Origin: Sphingobacteriales bacterium
GTDB taxonomy: Bacteria > Bacteroidota > Bacteroidia > Chitinophagales > UBA2359
Assembly (NCBI GenBank): GCA_016718845.1
Contig: JADKCK010000038.1
Location: forward strand, 22,640-86,639
Length of the DNA: 64,000 bases
Direction: 5' to 3'
A program made the translations under genes and the position numbers. Positions within the stretch are counted from its first letter, which is position 1. Each line of letters begins with the position of its first letter. Positions 25,083 through 33,207 of the stretch are shown here, piece by piece. Below the pieces are notes generated by a model, which searched no databases, was not told the origin of the DNA, and saw only the letters and a list, made by a program, of their open reading frames with translations.

Positions 25083-25778
25083 TTATTTTTTTTTCAAGTA
25101 TTTTTCGATAAACTGACGTATATTAGGGTGGCTAAGTAACTCGTTTAGATGAATACTTTTTTGTATTTTTTTTGCTAACGATTCTTTGCAATCGTAAATG
25201 CGTTTTCGTGAGGCGGCTTCGCTAATGTTTAGTTCTTGGGCAATGTCGCGGTGCGATTTATCATCGCCATAAAGCAGTAGTACCTGTTTGCACATTGTCC
25301 CTATTGATATAATTAGGTCGAGTGTTATTTGGTACAATTGGGTGATAGTTAATGTTTCTTCGGTGGTGTCGTAGGCACTAACTAAGGCTCCCCACCGGTC
25401 GCTGCTATTATCGTCGTCGTCGTCGTCGCTGCTGTTATTTTCTACATCGCTAATATAGTATAAGGCATCGCGGCGGCGGCGTTGTAGTTGTTTTAGCCAC
25501 AGCTTATAGCAAACACTATAAATATATGTTGAAAATTTACCCGTTAGCTCAAAATCTGGTCGTTCGCATTGTTTGCGAAACACTTTAAAACTATCCAACA
25601 TTAGTGTGCGTGCGTCATCGGCATCGCCCGAGTTGTTTTTGACCAACTTTAGCACCATCTCATAAACATCTTTATAACACGCCTGCATTACGTTCCAGTC
25701 GTTGTTTAAAAAACCTGTTATGATTGTTTGGTTTTTTTGTCGTTCTTTTTCGGATAGCTGAAATCGTTCTTCACTCAT
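25083..25778 (-). CDS. Sigma-70 family (ECF-type) RNA polymerase sigma factor, paralog 2
   Basis: 231 residues. Region 2 is at about 20-100 (DWNVMQACYKDVYEMVLKLV, DDARTLMLDSFKVFRKQ, FSTYIYSVCYKLWLKQLQRRRRD). An acidic Asp/Ser linker (SSDDDDDDNSSD) is followed by region 4 at about 150-205 with an HTH (DKSHRDIAQELNISEAASRKRIYDCKESL). Its organisation matches the sigma factor at 18161, including the downstream partner and the promoter sequence. The pair was probably produced by an old duplication, as protein identity is modest while the promoter is conserved. Confidence 0.88.
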   Translation of the reverse strand: MSEERFQLSEKERQKNQTIITGFLNNDWNVMQACYKDVYEMVLKLVKNNSGDADDARTLMLDSFKVFRKQCERPDFELTGKFSTYIYSVCYKLWLKQLQRRRRDALYYISDVENNSSDDDDDDNSSDRWGALVSAYDTTEETLTITQLYQITLDLIISIGTMCKQVLLLYGDDKSHRDIAQELNISEAASRKRIYDCKESLAKKIQKSIHLNELLSHPNIRQFIEKYLKKK

Positions 25779-25798
25779 AAATACCCTTTGTTTGTTGA

Positions 25799-25819
25799 AA
25801 TGTTACCGCAAAAGTAAAC
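25799..25819 (-). promoter_or_regulatory. Promoter with operator-like sequence before sigma gene 2
   Basis: On the minus strand TACTTTTG (25809-25816) is followed by GCGGTAACATTT. This matches the element before sigma gene 1, with one base indel and a weaker left half-site. Confidence 0.6.
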
Positions 25820-26205
25820 TTTTTTTCAAAAAAAAAGAAGGGTTGATTAAACCTTTGTGAAATTAGCTTTTTTTATGAGCGATTTGGGTGTGTAAACTGC
25901 CCAAAGTACTAGTTTTTAGACATGGTTGGGGGCAAAATTTACTTTTAAAGCAATTGTTAAAAATGTTTAACAATAAATATAACCATTTTCTTGTATTTTA
26001 ATTAAAAAAAATAAAGCTAGTTTGACATATTAAAGCCCACAAAATTATGCCGAGCTAAAAAAAATGTCTTACCTTTGACTTCGGAATGACTTTTGCTATA
26101 AAAATGCGTCAAACAATTGTGGTTGAGCAAAAGTTACAAACAATAAAATCAAACACTCGACCTACCAAATCCATACCTTAATTTTAAAATATCTTTATTT
26201 TTCTG
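25820..26205 (+). promoter_or_regulatory. Intergenic region with promoter for the M23 peptidase gene
   Basis: AT-rich gap between divergent genes. TACCTTTG at 26070-26077 points to the gene at 26206 with a leader of about 120 nt. No other signal recognised. Confidence 0.5.
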
Positions 26206-27009
26206 ATGAAAGAAGTATATTTCATTGTAATTGCATGTATTTTATTACTAAACCAAGCCTGTCAATCGGTAATAGGCGGTAGTGATGAGGCAAGTAATCG
26301 GGCAGATGCTCAAATGCAAGAAGCCTTAGCTGCTTGCAACAACTTTGTTTGCATAAACAAAGCATTAGATAAACAAAAAATGTTGCCCGATGAAGCAATA
26401 ATCAAATTCGACTCTATCTTTGCTCCACTTAACCAATATTATCAATCAAAAAGCTTGCCTTATTATAGCGATACAGCATGGGCTTTTCCGGTGCAAGGTT
26501 ATACTAGCAAGGCTATTGGAGGTACCCCCAAAGATAAATTTGGTTTTGTAGATAACGGCTGTGGCTTTTTTGACCGAGGTATTAACCCCGGACATCCTGC
26601 TTACGACATTTTTATCCGCGACCTAAACAACGATGGCTTTGACGACCGTACCAAAAAACGAGCCACCGTTTTATCCATGACCGGCGGCATTGTTATTGCC
26701 ACCGAACCCGGCTGGAAACCCGGCGATACAGGACGCGGCGGACGATATATCTGGATTTACGACCCTGCTACCAAAGGCTTTTTATATTATGCCCACAACG
26801 AAGATTTATTTGTTAAACCAGGCGATATTGTAAAACCCGGACAAGCCATCTCAACCCTCGGACGAACAGGCTCGAATGCCCGTAAAGAGCGCTCGCAAAC
26901 ACACCTGCATTTTTGCTATTACCAATACAACGAGCATGGCATACTAAAACCAGTTAAATTTTACAACCGACTGGTAGCTGCTAAACCTATCCCAAATAAC
27001 GATAATTAA
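26206..27009 (+). CDS. M23-family peptidase, lipoprotein
   Basis: 267 residues with a lipoprotein signal (LLNQACQ, Cys19). The LytM/M23 zinc site is complete: His130 and Asp134 in GHPAYDIF, His197 in YYAHNEDLF, and His233/His235 in THLHF. Between the first ligands and the core lies an EF-hand-like loop (DLNNDGFDD, 139-147) that could bind calcium. It is predicted to cut peptidoglycan cross-bridges or another Gly-rich peptide, at the outer or inner membrane. All catalytic residues are present, so an active enzyme is expected rather than an EnvC-like activator. Confidence 0.93.
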   Translation: MKEVYFIVIACILLLNQACQSVIGGSDEASNRADAQMQEALAACNNFVCINKALDKQKMLPDEAIIKFDSIFAPLNQYYQSKSLPYYSDTAWAFPVQGYTSKAIGGTPKDKFGFVDNGCGFFDRGINPGHPAYDIFIRDLNNDGFDDRTKKRATVLSMTGGIVIATEPGWKPGDTGRGGRYIWIYDPATKGFLYYAHNEDLFVKPGDIVKPGQAISTLGRTGSNARKERSQTHLHFCYYQYNEHGILKPVKFYNRLVAAKPIPNNDN

Positions 27010-27060
27010 TTATTGATTATTAATTATTGATTATTTTTAGCTAATATCCAAGTTAAACCT

Positions 27061-27203
27061 TCGCCACATCACCACATCCCCACATCACCACATCACAACA
27101 TCGCCACATCACAACATCGCCACATCACAACATCGCCACATCACAACATCGCCACATCACAACATCGCCACATCTCCACATCTCCACATCACAACATCGC
27201 CAC
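27061..27203 (+). repeat. Minisatellite with 8-bp period
   Basis: About 140 bp made of 8-base units acatcNcc / acatcaca, grouped in 16-bp repeats 'acatcgccacatcaca'. It ends 1 bp before the TTG start of the next gene, so it occupies the whole leader. The units are not a multiple of three. Not a CRISPR: no spacers. Confidence 0.9.
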
Positions 27204-27204
27204 T

Positions 27205-27972
27205 TTGAAACCACAACAATACTGGGAAAAACGCCTTAGCAACAACTATAACCTACAACAAGTAGGCTACTACAAACTAGGTACTGCGTATAACAAATGG
27301 CTGTATAGGGTGCGCAGTTCGGTTTTGCTTAAAACTTTACAAAACATCGGGTTTAAAAACACCCAACAGCATCTTTTTGAGGTGGGTTTGGGCAATGGTT
27401 TTTACCTAAATTTTTGGCAAAAACTAGGCATTACCCACCTAACAGGCATTGATATTGCCCGAACGGTAGTAGATACCGTAAGCCCAACATGCCCCAATTA
27501 CCAAATTTTGTTGCAAGATATTGGCTTGCCTTTGCCCCCAACAACGCCCCAATATACCCTTGTTCATGCCGCCGATGTGCTGTTTCATATCACCAACGAC
27601 CAGCATTATCAACAAGCCATTGCCAACATTGCCCAACTGTTGCAACCCAACGGATATTTTATTTTCTCGGAGGTTTTTACCAACCAACTCGAGCAAGATA
27701 CCTATTATAAAGTACGCCCTACCAACTTTATTTACCAAACACTTGCCCAAAATGGCTTAAAAGTAGTGCAACAAAAACCCCTATTTTGGGCAATGCACCC
27801 ACCTACACAACCCACCTTGGCTTGGAAAGTATTGTTTAAAATACTGCCAAACAACAATTTAGCAGGCAATATTTTAGGTGCTATTTTATACCCCATCGAG
27901 CAAATAGCCCTTAAATTTATTAAACGTAGCCCCGCATTAGAATTAGTGGTGTGCCAAAAAATAACAAATTAA
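27205..27972 (+). CDS. Class I SAM-dependent methyltransferase
   Basis: 255 residues if translated from TTG at 27205; no ATG fits. The SAM-binding motif I reads LFEVGLGNGFYLNFW, followed by the acidic residue in LTGIDIA and the later VHAADVLFHITND and LLQPNGYFIFSE. The family methylates small molecules, lipids or glycans. The N-terminus MKPQQYWEKRL is typical of surface-polysaccharide-associated methyltransferases. The leader is an 8-bp satellite, so repeat number may influence translation. The true start could also lie slightly upstream in the repeat. Confidence 0.82.
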   Translation: MKPQQYWEKRLSNNYNLQQVGYYKLGTAYNKWLYRVRSSVLLKTLQNIGFKNTQQHLFEVGLGNGFYLNFWQKLGITHLTGIDIARTVVDTVSPTCPNYQILLQDIGLPLPPTTPQYTLVHAADVLFHITNDQHYQQAIANIAQLLQPNGYFIFSEVFTNQLEQDTYYKVRPTNFIYQTLAQNGLKVVQQKPLFWAMHPPTQPTLAWKVLFKILPNNNLAGNILGAILYPIEQIALKFIKRSPALELVVCQKITN

Positions 27973-28104
27973 ATAGCAATAATTACCACATCAAATAACA
28001 AACATAACAATATACATATATAAATACACTAAACTTTACAAACCCGTCTACTTGCTTGCACAAACCAAATCAATAATTCATAATTAATAATCTATAATTA
28101 AAAA

Positions 28105-29265
28105 TTGCTTCCTCAAACCATCCTTTCGGGCATTAAGGTATTAGACCTTAGCCGTTTGCTACCTGCACCATTGGCTACCTTATTTATGGCAGATTTAGGT
28201 GCCGAAGTTATTAAAATAGAAGACCCCGCATCGCCCGACCCTATTAGGTTTTATCCACCCATGATAGCCGAACAATCGGTGTATTACCTTGCCCTTAACC
28301 GCTCGAAACGCAGCCTAACCCTACCCCTACGAACCGAATTGGGCAAAAAAGCGTTTTTAGATTTGGTAGCTACCGCCGATGTAGTAGTAGAGTCGTACCG
28401 AGCAGGCGTACTGCAAAAAATGGGTATTGATTACCAAACTGCCCAAAAAATAAACCCTCGTATTATATATGTATCGGTAACAGGTTACGGGCAAAACAGT
28501 GCCTATAGCCACTTGGCAGGCCACGACCTAAACTACACCGCTTTGGCAGGCGTAATTGGTTTAAACAAAACCCCACAGCAGCAACCCTTTATACCCGGCG
28601 TGCAAATAGCCGATATTGCCGGCGGTAGTTATCAAGCCCTAAATGCCTGCATACTTGCCCTGTTTGCCCGCGAGCGCACAGGCTTAGGCAGCCATGTAGA
28701 TGTAGCAATGGTCGACGGCACACTACCCCTACTAAGCATACCCCTAGCCGTAGCCCAAATTAGCACCCTACAAGATGCCTTGCAACAAGCCGCCATTTTA
28801 ACAGGCACCTTGCCCAACTACAATATATATGCCTGTGCCGACAATAAATACCTAGCATTAGGCGCCCTAGAACCCAAATTTTGGCAAAATTTTTGCATCG
28901 CCATCAACCAACCCACCTGGACAGAGCGACTTTTTATAGACAACCAAGCCCTACATACCGACCTTACTGCCCTATTTGCCAGCCAAACAAGCACCCATTG
29001 GCTACAACTTACCGCCAACGCCGACTGTTGCCTAACCGCCGTCAACCAACTCAACGATTTGATGAACGACCCTTATCTACAATCGCGCAACTTGTTTGTA
29101 ACCCATCAATACAACCAACAATCGGTAACAGGTATCAAATATCCCATAAAAAACTCGCATTTCGATACCGCAAACTCGCAGCCCGCACCCTATTTAGGGC
29201 AAGATACCACCACCATTTTGCAAAATTTGGGCTATACCCCACAGCAAATAAAAGCACTTGAGTAA
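28105..29265 (+). CDS. CaiB/BaiF-family CoA-transferase (possibly alpha-methylacyl-CoA racemase-like)
   Basis: 386 residues from TTG at 28105 (SGIKVLDLSRLLPAPLATLF). The N-terminal Rossmann half contains LGAEVIKIEDP and LALNRSKRSLTL. His140 and Asp170 (GHDLNY, VQIADIAGG) have the same 30-residue spacing as the His/Asp catalytic pair of alpha-methylacyl-CoA racemase, which supports a racemase role. CoA-transferases of this superfamily instead use the Asp alone. Cytoplasmic fatty or branched-chain acid metabolism. Starts 132 bp after the methyltransferase and is followed by REP copy B. Confidence 0.88.
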   Translation: MLPQTILSGIKVLDLSRLLPAPLATLFMADLGAEVIKIEDPASPDPIRFYPPMIAEQSVYYLALNRSKRSLTLPLRTELGKKAFLDLVATADVVVESYRAGVLQKMGIDYQTAQKINPRIIYVSVTGYGQNSAYSHLAGHDLNYTALAGVIGLNKTPQQQPFIPGVQIADIAGGSYQALNACILALFARERTGLGSHVDVAMVDGTLPLLSIPLAVAQISTLQDALQQAAILTGTLPNYNIYACADNKYLALGALEPKFWQNFCIAINQPTWTERLFIDNQALHTDLTALFASQTSTHWLQLTANADCCLTAVNQLNDLMNDPYLQSRNLFVTHQYNQQSVTGIKYPIKNSHFDTANSQPAPYLGQDTTTILQNLGYTPQQIKALE

Positions 29266-29285
29266 CCCCAAAATCAAAGCCCAAG

Positions 29286-29354
29286 CCCCGCTTGACGCGG
29301 AATATGTCTTTTTTGGGGGTGATGTTAGGCTTTCCATACTTTTCACAGTTGCGG
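29286..29354 (+). repeat. REP-like structured repeat, copy B
   Basis: Contains 'ccccgcttgacgcgg', the T-rich step and GGGGGTG...CACCCCC; the right part is more diverged than in copies C and D. It lies downstream of the CoA-transferase gene. Confidence 0.75.
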
Positions 29355-29490
29355 GCACCCCCATAATAATAGCCAAACCTACATCAATAAAAAACGATTA
29401 AAAACATACATAATTAATAATCCCCAAAAAAACCTACATAATCAATAATTAATAATCAATAATTAACATCCCCCCTCCCAACTCTTCTCC

Positions 29491-30279
29491 ATGAAACATA
29501 CTATATACCTAATCCTATTTTTATCGCTTACTTTTAGTAGTTGTGGCACTGGCACCGCCGATTATCAGCAAACCGTAGCCGACAACGCCACCTACACCCG
29601 CGAGCTACTGCAATCGTATAGGGCAGCCGAAAGCGAAGAGCAAAAAAAATCAGTATTGCTCAAAACCCGCAACCACATCTACAACCTATTTAGCGACCAA
29701 CTATTTAGCTATTGGTACGGCACCAAATACGGCGCACAAGGCAACACCAACCTACCCCGAACAGGCGAAACATCGCCCACCAATTTTGTGGCAACCCTTA
29801 TGCAAGATGCTAATTTTAATGTAGACAGAGTAGCATTAGCACAGCAAAGTCCGCAAAACATGTTACTTACCTTTTGCGATAAAAAATATATTAGGCAATA
29901 CAACAACGAAAGCATGGACGATTTTGTGCAACACCTGCACGAAATAGGAACCGGCTTGTATCTATTAGCTTTAGACGATACCAACATTGGATTTTTAACC
30001 ATCAACTCGTGCGGCACCCGCTTTGTTCATGCCTCGCCTACGTTTTCGGGCGTTAAAAACGAAGATGCAGCCCTGTCTGATGTGATACGCGATGCCAAAA
30101 AACGCAGCATAGCCATGTTACTCGACAGCGACTGGACAGTGCGCAAATGGCTTGCCAACGATGCTTTTACAGTGGGTGCTCAACCAACACCCTCTATCAC
30201 GCCGCCACCCGCTACCAACCAAGAGCCACAACCCCAAGAGCCTCAAAAATCAACAAAAGGCAAACGAACAGAGTTGTAA
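29491..30279 (+). CDS. Hypothetical lipoprotein
   Basis: 262 residues. Lipoprotein signal with lipobox TFSSCG (Cys18). The mature part has a helical segment (YTRELLQSYRAAESEEQKKSVLLKT), a globular core containing FLTINSCGTRFVHAS, and a low-complexity Pro/Gln/Thr tail ending in Lys/Arg-rich KGKRTEL. The stretch from about 50 to 200 with FVHAS followed by DSDW resembles DUF1460/NlpC-P60-like small enzymes, but I cannot identify a Cys-His pair with confidence. Monocistronic. It borders the accessory island. Confidence 0.65.
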   Translation: MKHTIYLILFLSLTFSSCGTGTADYQQTVADNATYTRELLQSYRAAESEEQKKSVLLKTRNHIYNLFSDQLFSYWYGTKYGAQGNTNLPRTGETSPTNFVATLMQDANFNVDRVALAQQSPQNMLLTFCDKKYIRQYNNESMDDFVQHLHEIGTGLYLLALDDTNIGFLTINSCGTRFVHASPTFSGVKNEDAALSDVIRDAKKRSIAMLLDSDWTVRKWLANDAFTVGAQPTPSITPPPATNQEPQPQEPQKSTKGKRTEL

Positions 30280-30289
30280 GATATTTTTA

Positions 30290-30450
30290 CAAGCCAAAGT
30301 ACCGATAGGAAACCCCAAAATTATTTTTTCTTTTTTTTTGAAAATCATTTCTTATTTCCATTTCTTTACTTTACCTTTGCAACGCTAAATTATGGCAGTT
30401 ATTAATGTAACTGACCGTTGGCTGTGCCGTAAACGCTGTTTGGAATAATT
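30290..30450 (+). repeat. Promoter-bearing repeat R1, copy 1
   Basis: About 160 bp repeated at 31897-32060 with roughly 15% differences. It includes a T-rich tract, TACCTTTG (30372-30379) and 'gctgtttggaataatt'. It stands before a gene unit in both places. Confidence 0.85.
30372..30379 (+). promoter_or_regulatory. TAnnTTTG promoter in repeat R1 copy 1
   Basis: TACCTTTG, followed by a leader of about 220 nt to the small ORF at 30599. Confidence 0.55.
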
Positions 30451-30598
30451 GGGCAAGATAGCTGCCTCATAACCTTGGCTACAAACTTGGCACACATTGC
30501 AACTCCCATCGCACATTTTTTTAATTCAATTTCAGTCAGCTGCACATTGTAACGCTTTATTTTTAAATATATAAATAATCTATTTTAATATACACGAA

Positions 30599-30733
30599 AT
30601 GCAATTGGTGGAAATCAATTTTAATAGGGTTTTTTATATACCTGAGAAACTAAGAGAAGTAACAGAAATTACAAGCGATTTAGAAAAATTGGAAAATGAA
30701 TTGAAACAATTAGAACAAAGTTTGCAATTGTGA
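30599..30733 (+). CDS. Small coiled-coil protein, 44 aa
   Basis: ATG at 30599 to TGA at 30731-30733. It has a hydrophobic N-terminus (MQLVEINFNRVFYIP) and then a coiled-coil with heptad leucines (LEKLENELKQLEQSL). The stop overlaps the GTG start of the DUF1016 fragment by 4 bp (GTGA), which argues for real translational coupling. The helix resembles the C-terminal coil of type I restriction specificity subunits, which often neighbour DUF1016 genes (inference). Confidence 0.5.
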   Translation: MQLVEINFNRVFYIPEKLREVTEITSDLEKLENELKQLEQSLQL

Positions 30734-31152
30734 AAAACGATTTAACAACTAATTTTATAGCTGAAATTAAAAGCATTTTGCAAAATGCAAGGGTAAAAAC
30801 CTATACAGCTATAAATGCGGCAATGGTAAATGCCTATTGGCAAATGGGCAAAAGAATAGTAGATGAAGAACAGCAAGGAAAAGAAAAAGCCACTTATGGA
30901 GAGGCTATTTTAAAATCGCTTTCTGTTGAACTTACCAAAGAATTTGGCAAGGGTTTTTCGTATGCCAACCTCCGAAACTTTAGACAATTTTACCTCACGT
31001 ATCCTGATGCAGAGAATTGCTACGCACTGCGTAGCAATTTAACCTGGACACACCATCGCCTTATTATGAGGGTAGATAACTCCGATGCAAGAAATTATTA
31101 TTTAAAAGAATGCGAAGAACAACAATGGCTTCGACAGAACGCCAGCCCCTAA
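30730..31152 (+). pseudogene. DUF1016 (YhcG-type) N-terminal fragment
   Basis: GTG start at 30730. 140 residues match the DUF1016 N-terminal domain: NAAMVNAYWQMGKRIVDEEQQG, YGEAILKSLSVELTKEFGKGFS, NLRNFRQFYLTYP, LTWTHHRLIMRVDN, YYLKECEEQQW. The normal protein goes on with a PD-(D/E)XK nuclease domain, absent here. Homology stops at about 31147 in the bases corresponding to '(S-S)-E-R-Q', just where the attC-like element begins. One base also seems deleted near 31130. A truncated gene, presumably inactive. Confidence 0.75.
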
Positions 31153-31270
31153 CAGCCATTTTGCAAAAGCAAAGGTTCCGTACTTCTATGACAGTGAAGT
31201 GCTAAATTTAAGCTTATCGCCCTTTTAACGCTGACCTTTGGGGGATTGACAACTTATTTTTTACTCATTG
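31148..31270 (+). repeat. attC-like hairpin element 1 (contains repeat R2 copy 1)
   Basis: Starts with 'ccctaacagc'. Complementary arms (caaaggt at about 31170 / acctttg at about 31234) enclose a loop. The part 31184-31270 recurs at 31810-31896. This resembles integron attC sites (R-box CTAAC plus folded arms), but the 3' box is degenerate. Confidence 0.45.
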
Positions 31271-31287
31271 CTAAGCAAAGCCCCTAG

Positions 31288-31773
31288 ATGAAGTATTTAC
31301 TATTGATTTTATACATAGGACTTTTGCTACTGATATTCTTCGGACTTCCTGATAAGGTGTTGTACAGCCAAGAAGCTATCAGGTGGACACCATTTATATT
31401 GATATTTTTTGTCCAAACTTTTTTGCTTTATCAACTATTGAAGTCTTTCAACGTGCGGCCTAAATATGATGCGAGTTTTTGTGCCCTATCCGTTTTGGTA
31501 ATTGGTCCATCTTTCGGACTTTACCTTGGTCAGAAAGAAGAAAAGGAATTTCAAGAAAATGGAGAAACGGTAAAAGGAATAGTTTACAAAAAGTGGTATA
31601 CAACAGGGAAGAATAGCGAATGGCTCCTGAGATGTCAGTACGTGGTAGATGGCGTAACTTATTCCACTTTTAGTACAACCGATAAAAACAATAAGTACAG
31701 AATTGGCGATACGCTTACCGTTATTTACATTGACAACTTTCCTCAAAAATGTACAATCAAAGAACTCAATTGA
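31288..31773 (+). CDS. Small membrane protein, DUF3592-like
   Basis: 161 residues: three hydrophobic segments at about 2-20, 34-51 and 64-82, then a soluble beta-rich tail with NGETVKGIVYKKW and RIGDTLTVIYIDNFPQK. This alternation (E-x-V-x-G-I-V and G-D-x-V-x-V-x-Y) is like DUF3592 proteins of unknown function. It lies between two attC-like elements, so it may be a mobile cassette gene. Lower GC than core genes. Confidence 0.65.
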   Translation: MKYLLLILYIGLLLLIFFGLPDKVLYSQEAIRWTPFILIFFVQTFLLYQLLKSFNVRPKYDASFCALSVLVIGPSFGLYLGQKEEKEFQENGETVKGIVYKKWYTTGKNSEWLLRCQYVVDGVTYSTFSTTDKNNKYRIGDTLTVIYIDNFPQKCTIKELN

Positions 31774-31775
31774 TG

Positions 31776-31896
31776 CGGCTAACAGCGGTTTTTCGTCAAC
31801 AAGGGGGGATTCTATGACAGTGAAGTGCTAAATTTAAGCTTATCGCCCTTTTAACGCTGACCTTTGGGGGACTGACAACTTATCTTTTATTCATTC
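31776..31896 (+). repeat. attC-like hairpin element 2 (contains repeat R2 copy 2)
   Basis: Starts 'cggctaacagcgg' immediately after the stop of the previous gene and continues with R2 (31810-31896), about 95% identical to 31184-31270. Confidence 0.45.
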
Positions 31897-32060
31897 CAAA
31901 CCAAAGTACAAATAGAAAAAGCCCCAAAAATTATTTTTTCTTTTTTTTTGAAAATCGTTTTTTATTTCCATTTCTTTACTTTATCTTTGCAAGGCTGAAC
32001 CATGGCAATTATTAATGTAAATGAAGTCGGCTGTGCCGTAGACGCTGTTTGGAATAATTA
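31897..32060 (+). repeat. Promoter-bearing repeat R1, copy 2
   Basis: Second copy of 30290-30450, here directly abutting R2. Carries TATCTTTG at 31982-31989 and precedes the gene at 32159. Confidence 0.85.
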
Positions 32061-32158
32061 GAACTTGTAGTAGTTTTGTATTGTTCTAAAAATTTTCGCA
32101 AACAATACAAAAAATATTTCGTCTATTGGCGAGTTAGCTGCCATAATAAAAACTACGT

Positions 32159-33031
32159 ATGAACATATTGAATAAAATATTGCTTTTTTTTAGACCTAAA
32201 AAAAAAACAGAACAACTAGAACCAGATGCCGAATTAAAAAAAGTTTTGAAAGATTCACATTTTGAGAAGTACAGAAAAAGGTTAGACAGTCTAAATTTAA
32301 AATCAATGCAAGACTTAGAAAAAATAGTTTTACCAATTATTGGACCAGCGACAAAAGTTGTAGTTAAAGAATCTTCTCAACAACCTGAAAACTCACAATT
32401 ACTGTCACATTTTGGTGGACAACCATATCTTGAAGAAGGTGAAGAGTGGATTAAGTCAAATAATGGAAAATATATGCAATTCATTTTCCAAATCTTCAAC
32501 ACAACAGAACTTGAACTTCCTAAAAGTATAAAATTAATTCAATTTTATTACGATTGGGACGAATTTCCTTGGGATACAAAACATGACGGTTGGTCTGTAA
32601 AAATTTACAAAGAATTGAAGACTGACAAGGTAATTATTATTGATAAACCAACTGAGCTTGAAAGTTCAAAATATTGCGAAATAGAATTCCAAGCAGTAAA
32701 ATCCTTGCCAGATTGGCAAGGGATAGACTTATACGAGCCTAATGCATCAGATTTATCCTGTGTGTTGAACGAAGAAGAACCCTGGGAAAGTTATCAAAAA
32801 ACAGTTGAAAAACTTATTGGCGAACAAGATAATCAAAGTCAATTAGGAGGCTATCCGCAATGGATTCAAGGCGAAAGCACACCCAAAAATTTGAAAGGAC
32901 AAAATATGAAATTACTCTTTCAAATTGACTCAGAAGACAATGCTGAACTTATGTGGGGAGACCTAGGACTTATTTATGTTTTTTATGACGAAAAAACAAA
33001 TGAAATTGAATTTACATTACAATGCTTCTAA
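32159..33031 (+). CDS. DUF1963 (YwqG-like) protein
   Basis: 290 residues. After a basic, helical N-terminus (about 1-60), the core shows the DUF1963 pattern: SHFGGQPYLEEGEEW, KYMQFIFQIFNTTE, KLIQFYYDWDEFPWDT, and at the end SQLGGYPQWIQGEST, MKLLFQIDSEDNAELMWGDLGLIYVF. YwqG-like proteins are cytoplasmic and of unknown function, frequent in cassettes and near toxin systems. Very AT-rich and codon-poor relative to flanking core genes. It is followed by attC-like element 3. Confidence 0.8.
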   Translation: MNILNKILLFFRPKKKTEQLEPDAELKKVLKDSHFEKYRKRLDSLNLKSMQDLEKIVLPIIGPATKVVVKESSQQPENSQLLSHFGGQPYLEEGEEWIKSNNGKYMQFIFQIFNTTELELPKSIKLIQFYYDWDEFPWDTKHDGWSVKIYKELKTDKVIIIDKPTELESSKYCEIEFQAVKSLPDWQGIDLYEPNASDLSCVLNEEEPWESYQKTVEKLIGEQDNQSQLGGYPQWIQGESTPKNLKGQNMKLLFQIDSEDNAELMWGDLGLIYVFYDEKTNEIEFTLQCF

Positions 33032-33034
33032 AAA

Positions 33035-33184
33035 TTACGACCGCTAATGTCGGTTTAGCTTCGCTGCTACTTCGTGGTGGCCAAAGTGAGACAATTTGTA
33101 CTTTCTATTAGCATTTGTACTAAATTTGAACTTTATTACTTTCTAAACCCCAACTTCGCCAAGCGCCAAAACGTTATGTGCTAT
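33035..33184 (+). repeat. attC-like element 3
   Basis: Begins 'ccgctaatgtcggtttagc' right after the stop at 33031 and ends 'cgccaaaacgttatgtgc'. Inner arms ggtttag / ctaaacc are complementary. The end box AACGTTATGTGC matches the usual 3' box of Bacteroidota cassette elements as I remember them. Confidence 0.5.
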
Positions 33185-33207
33185 TTTAGAACAACCAAGA
33201 ACAAACA

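Larger units (their letters stand above)
30280..30598. other. Intergenic sequence with promoter-bearing repeat R1
   Basis: Holds the R1 copy at 30290-30450 with its promoter, then AT-rich sequence (30540-30598) with no recognised feature. Confidence 0.5.

Noticed and set aside
27061..27203. CRISPR array
   Set aside because: Uniform 8/16-bp tandem units with no unique spacers, and no cas gene anywhere in the window.
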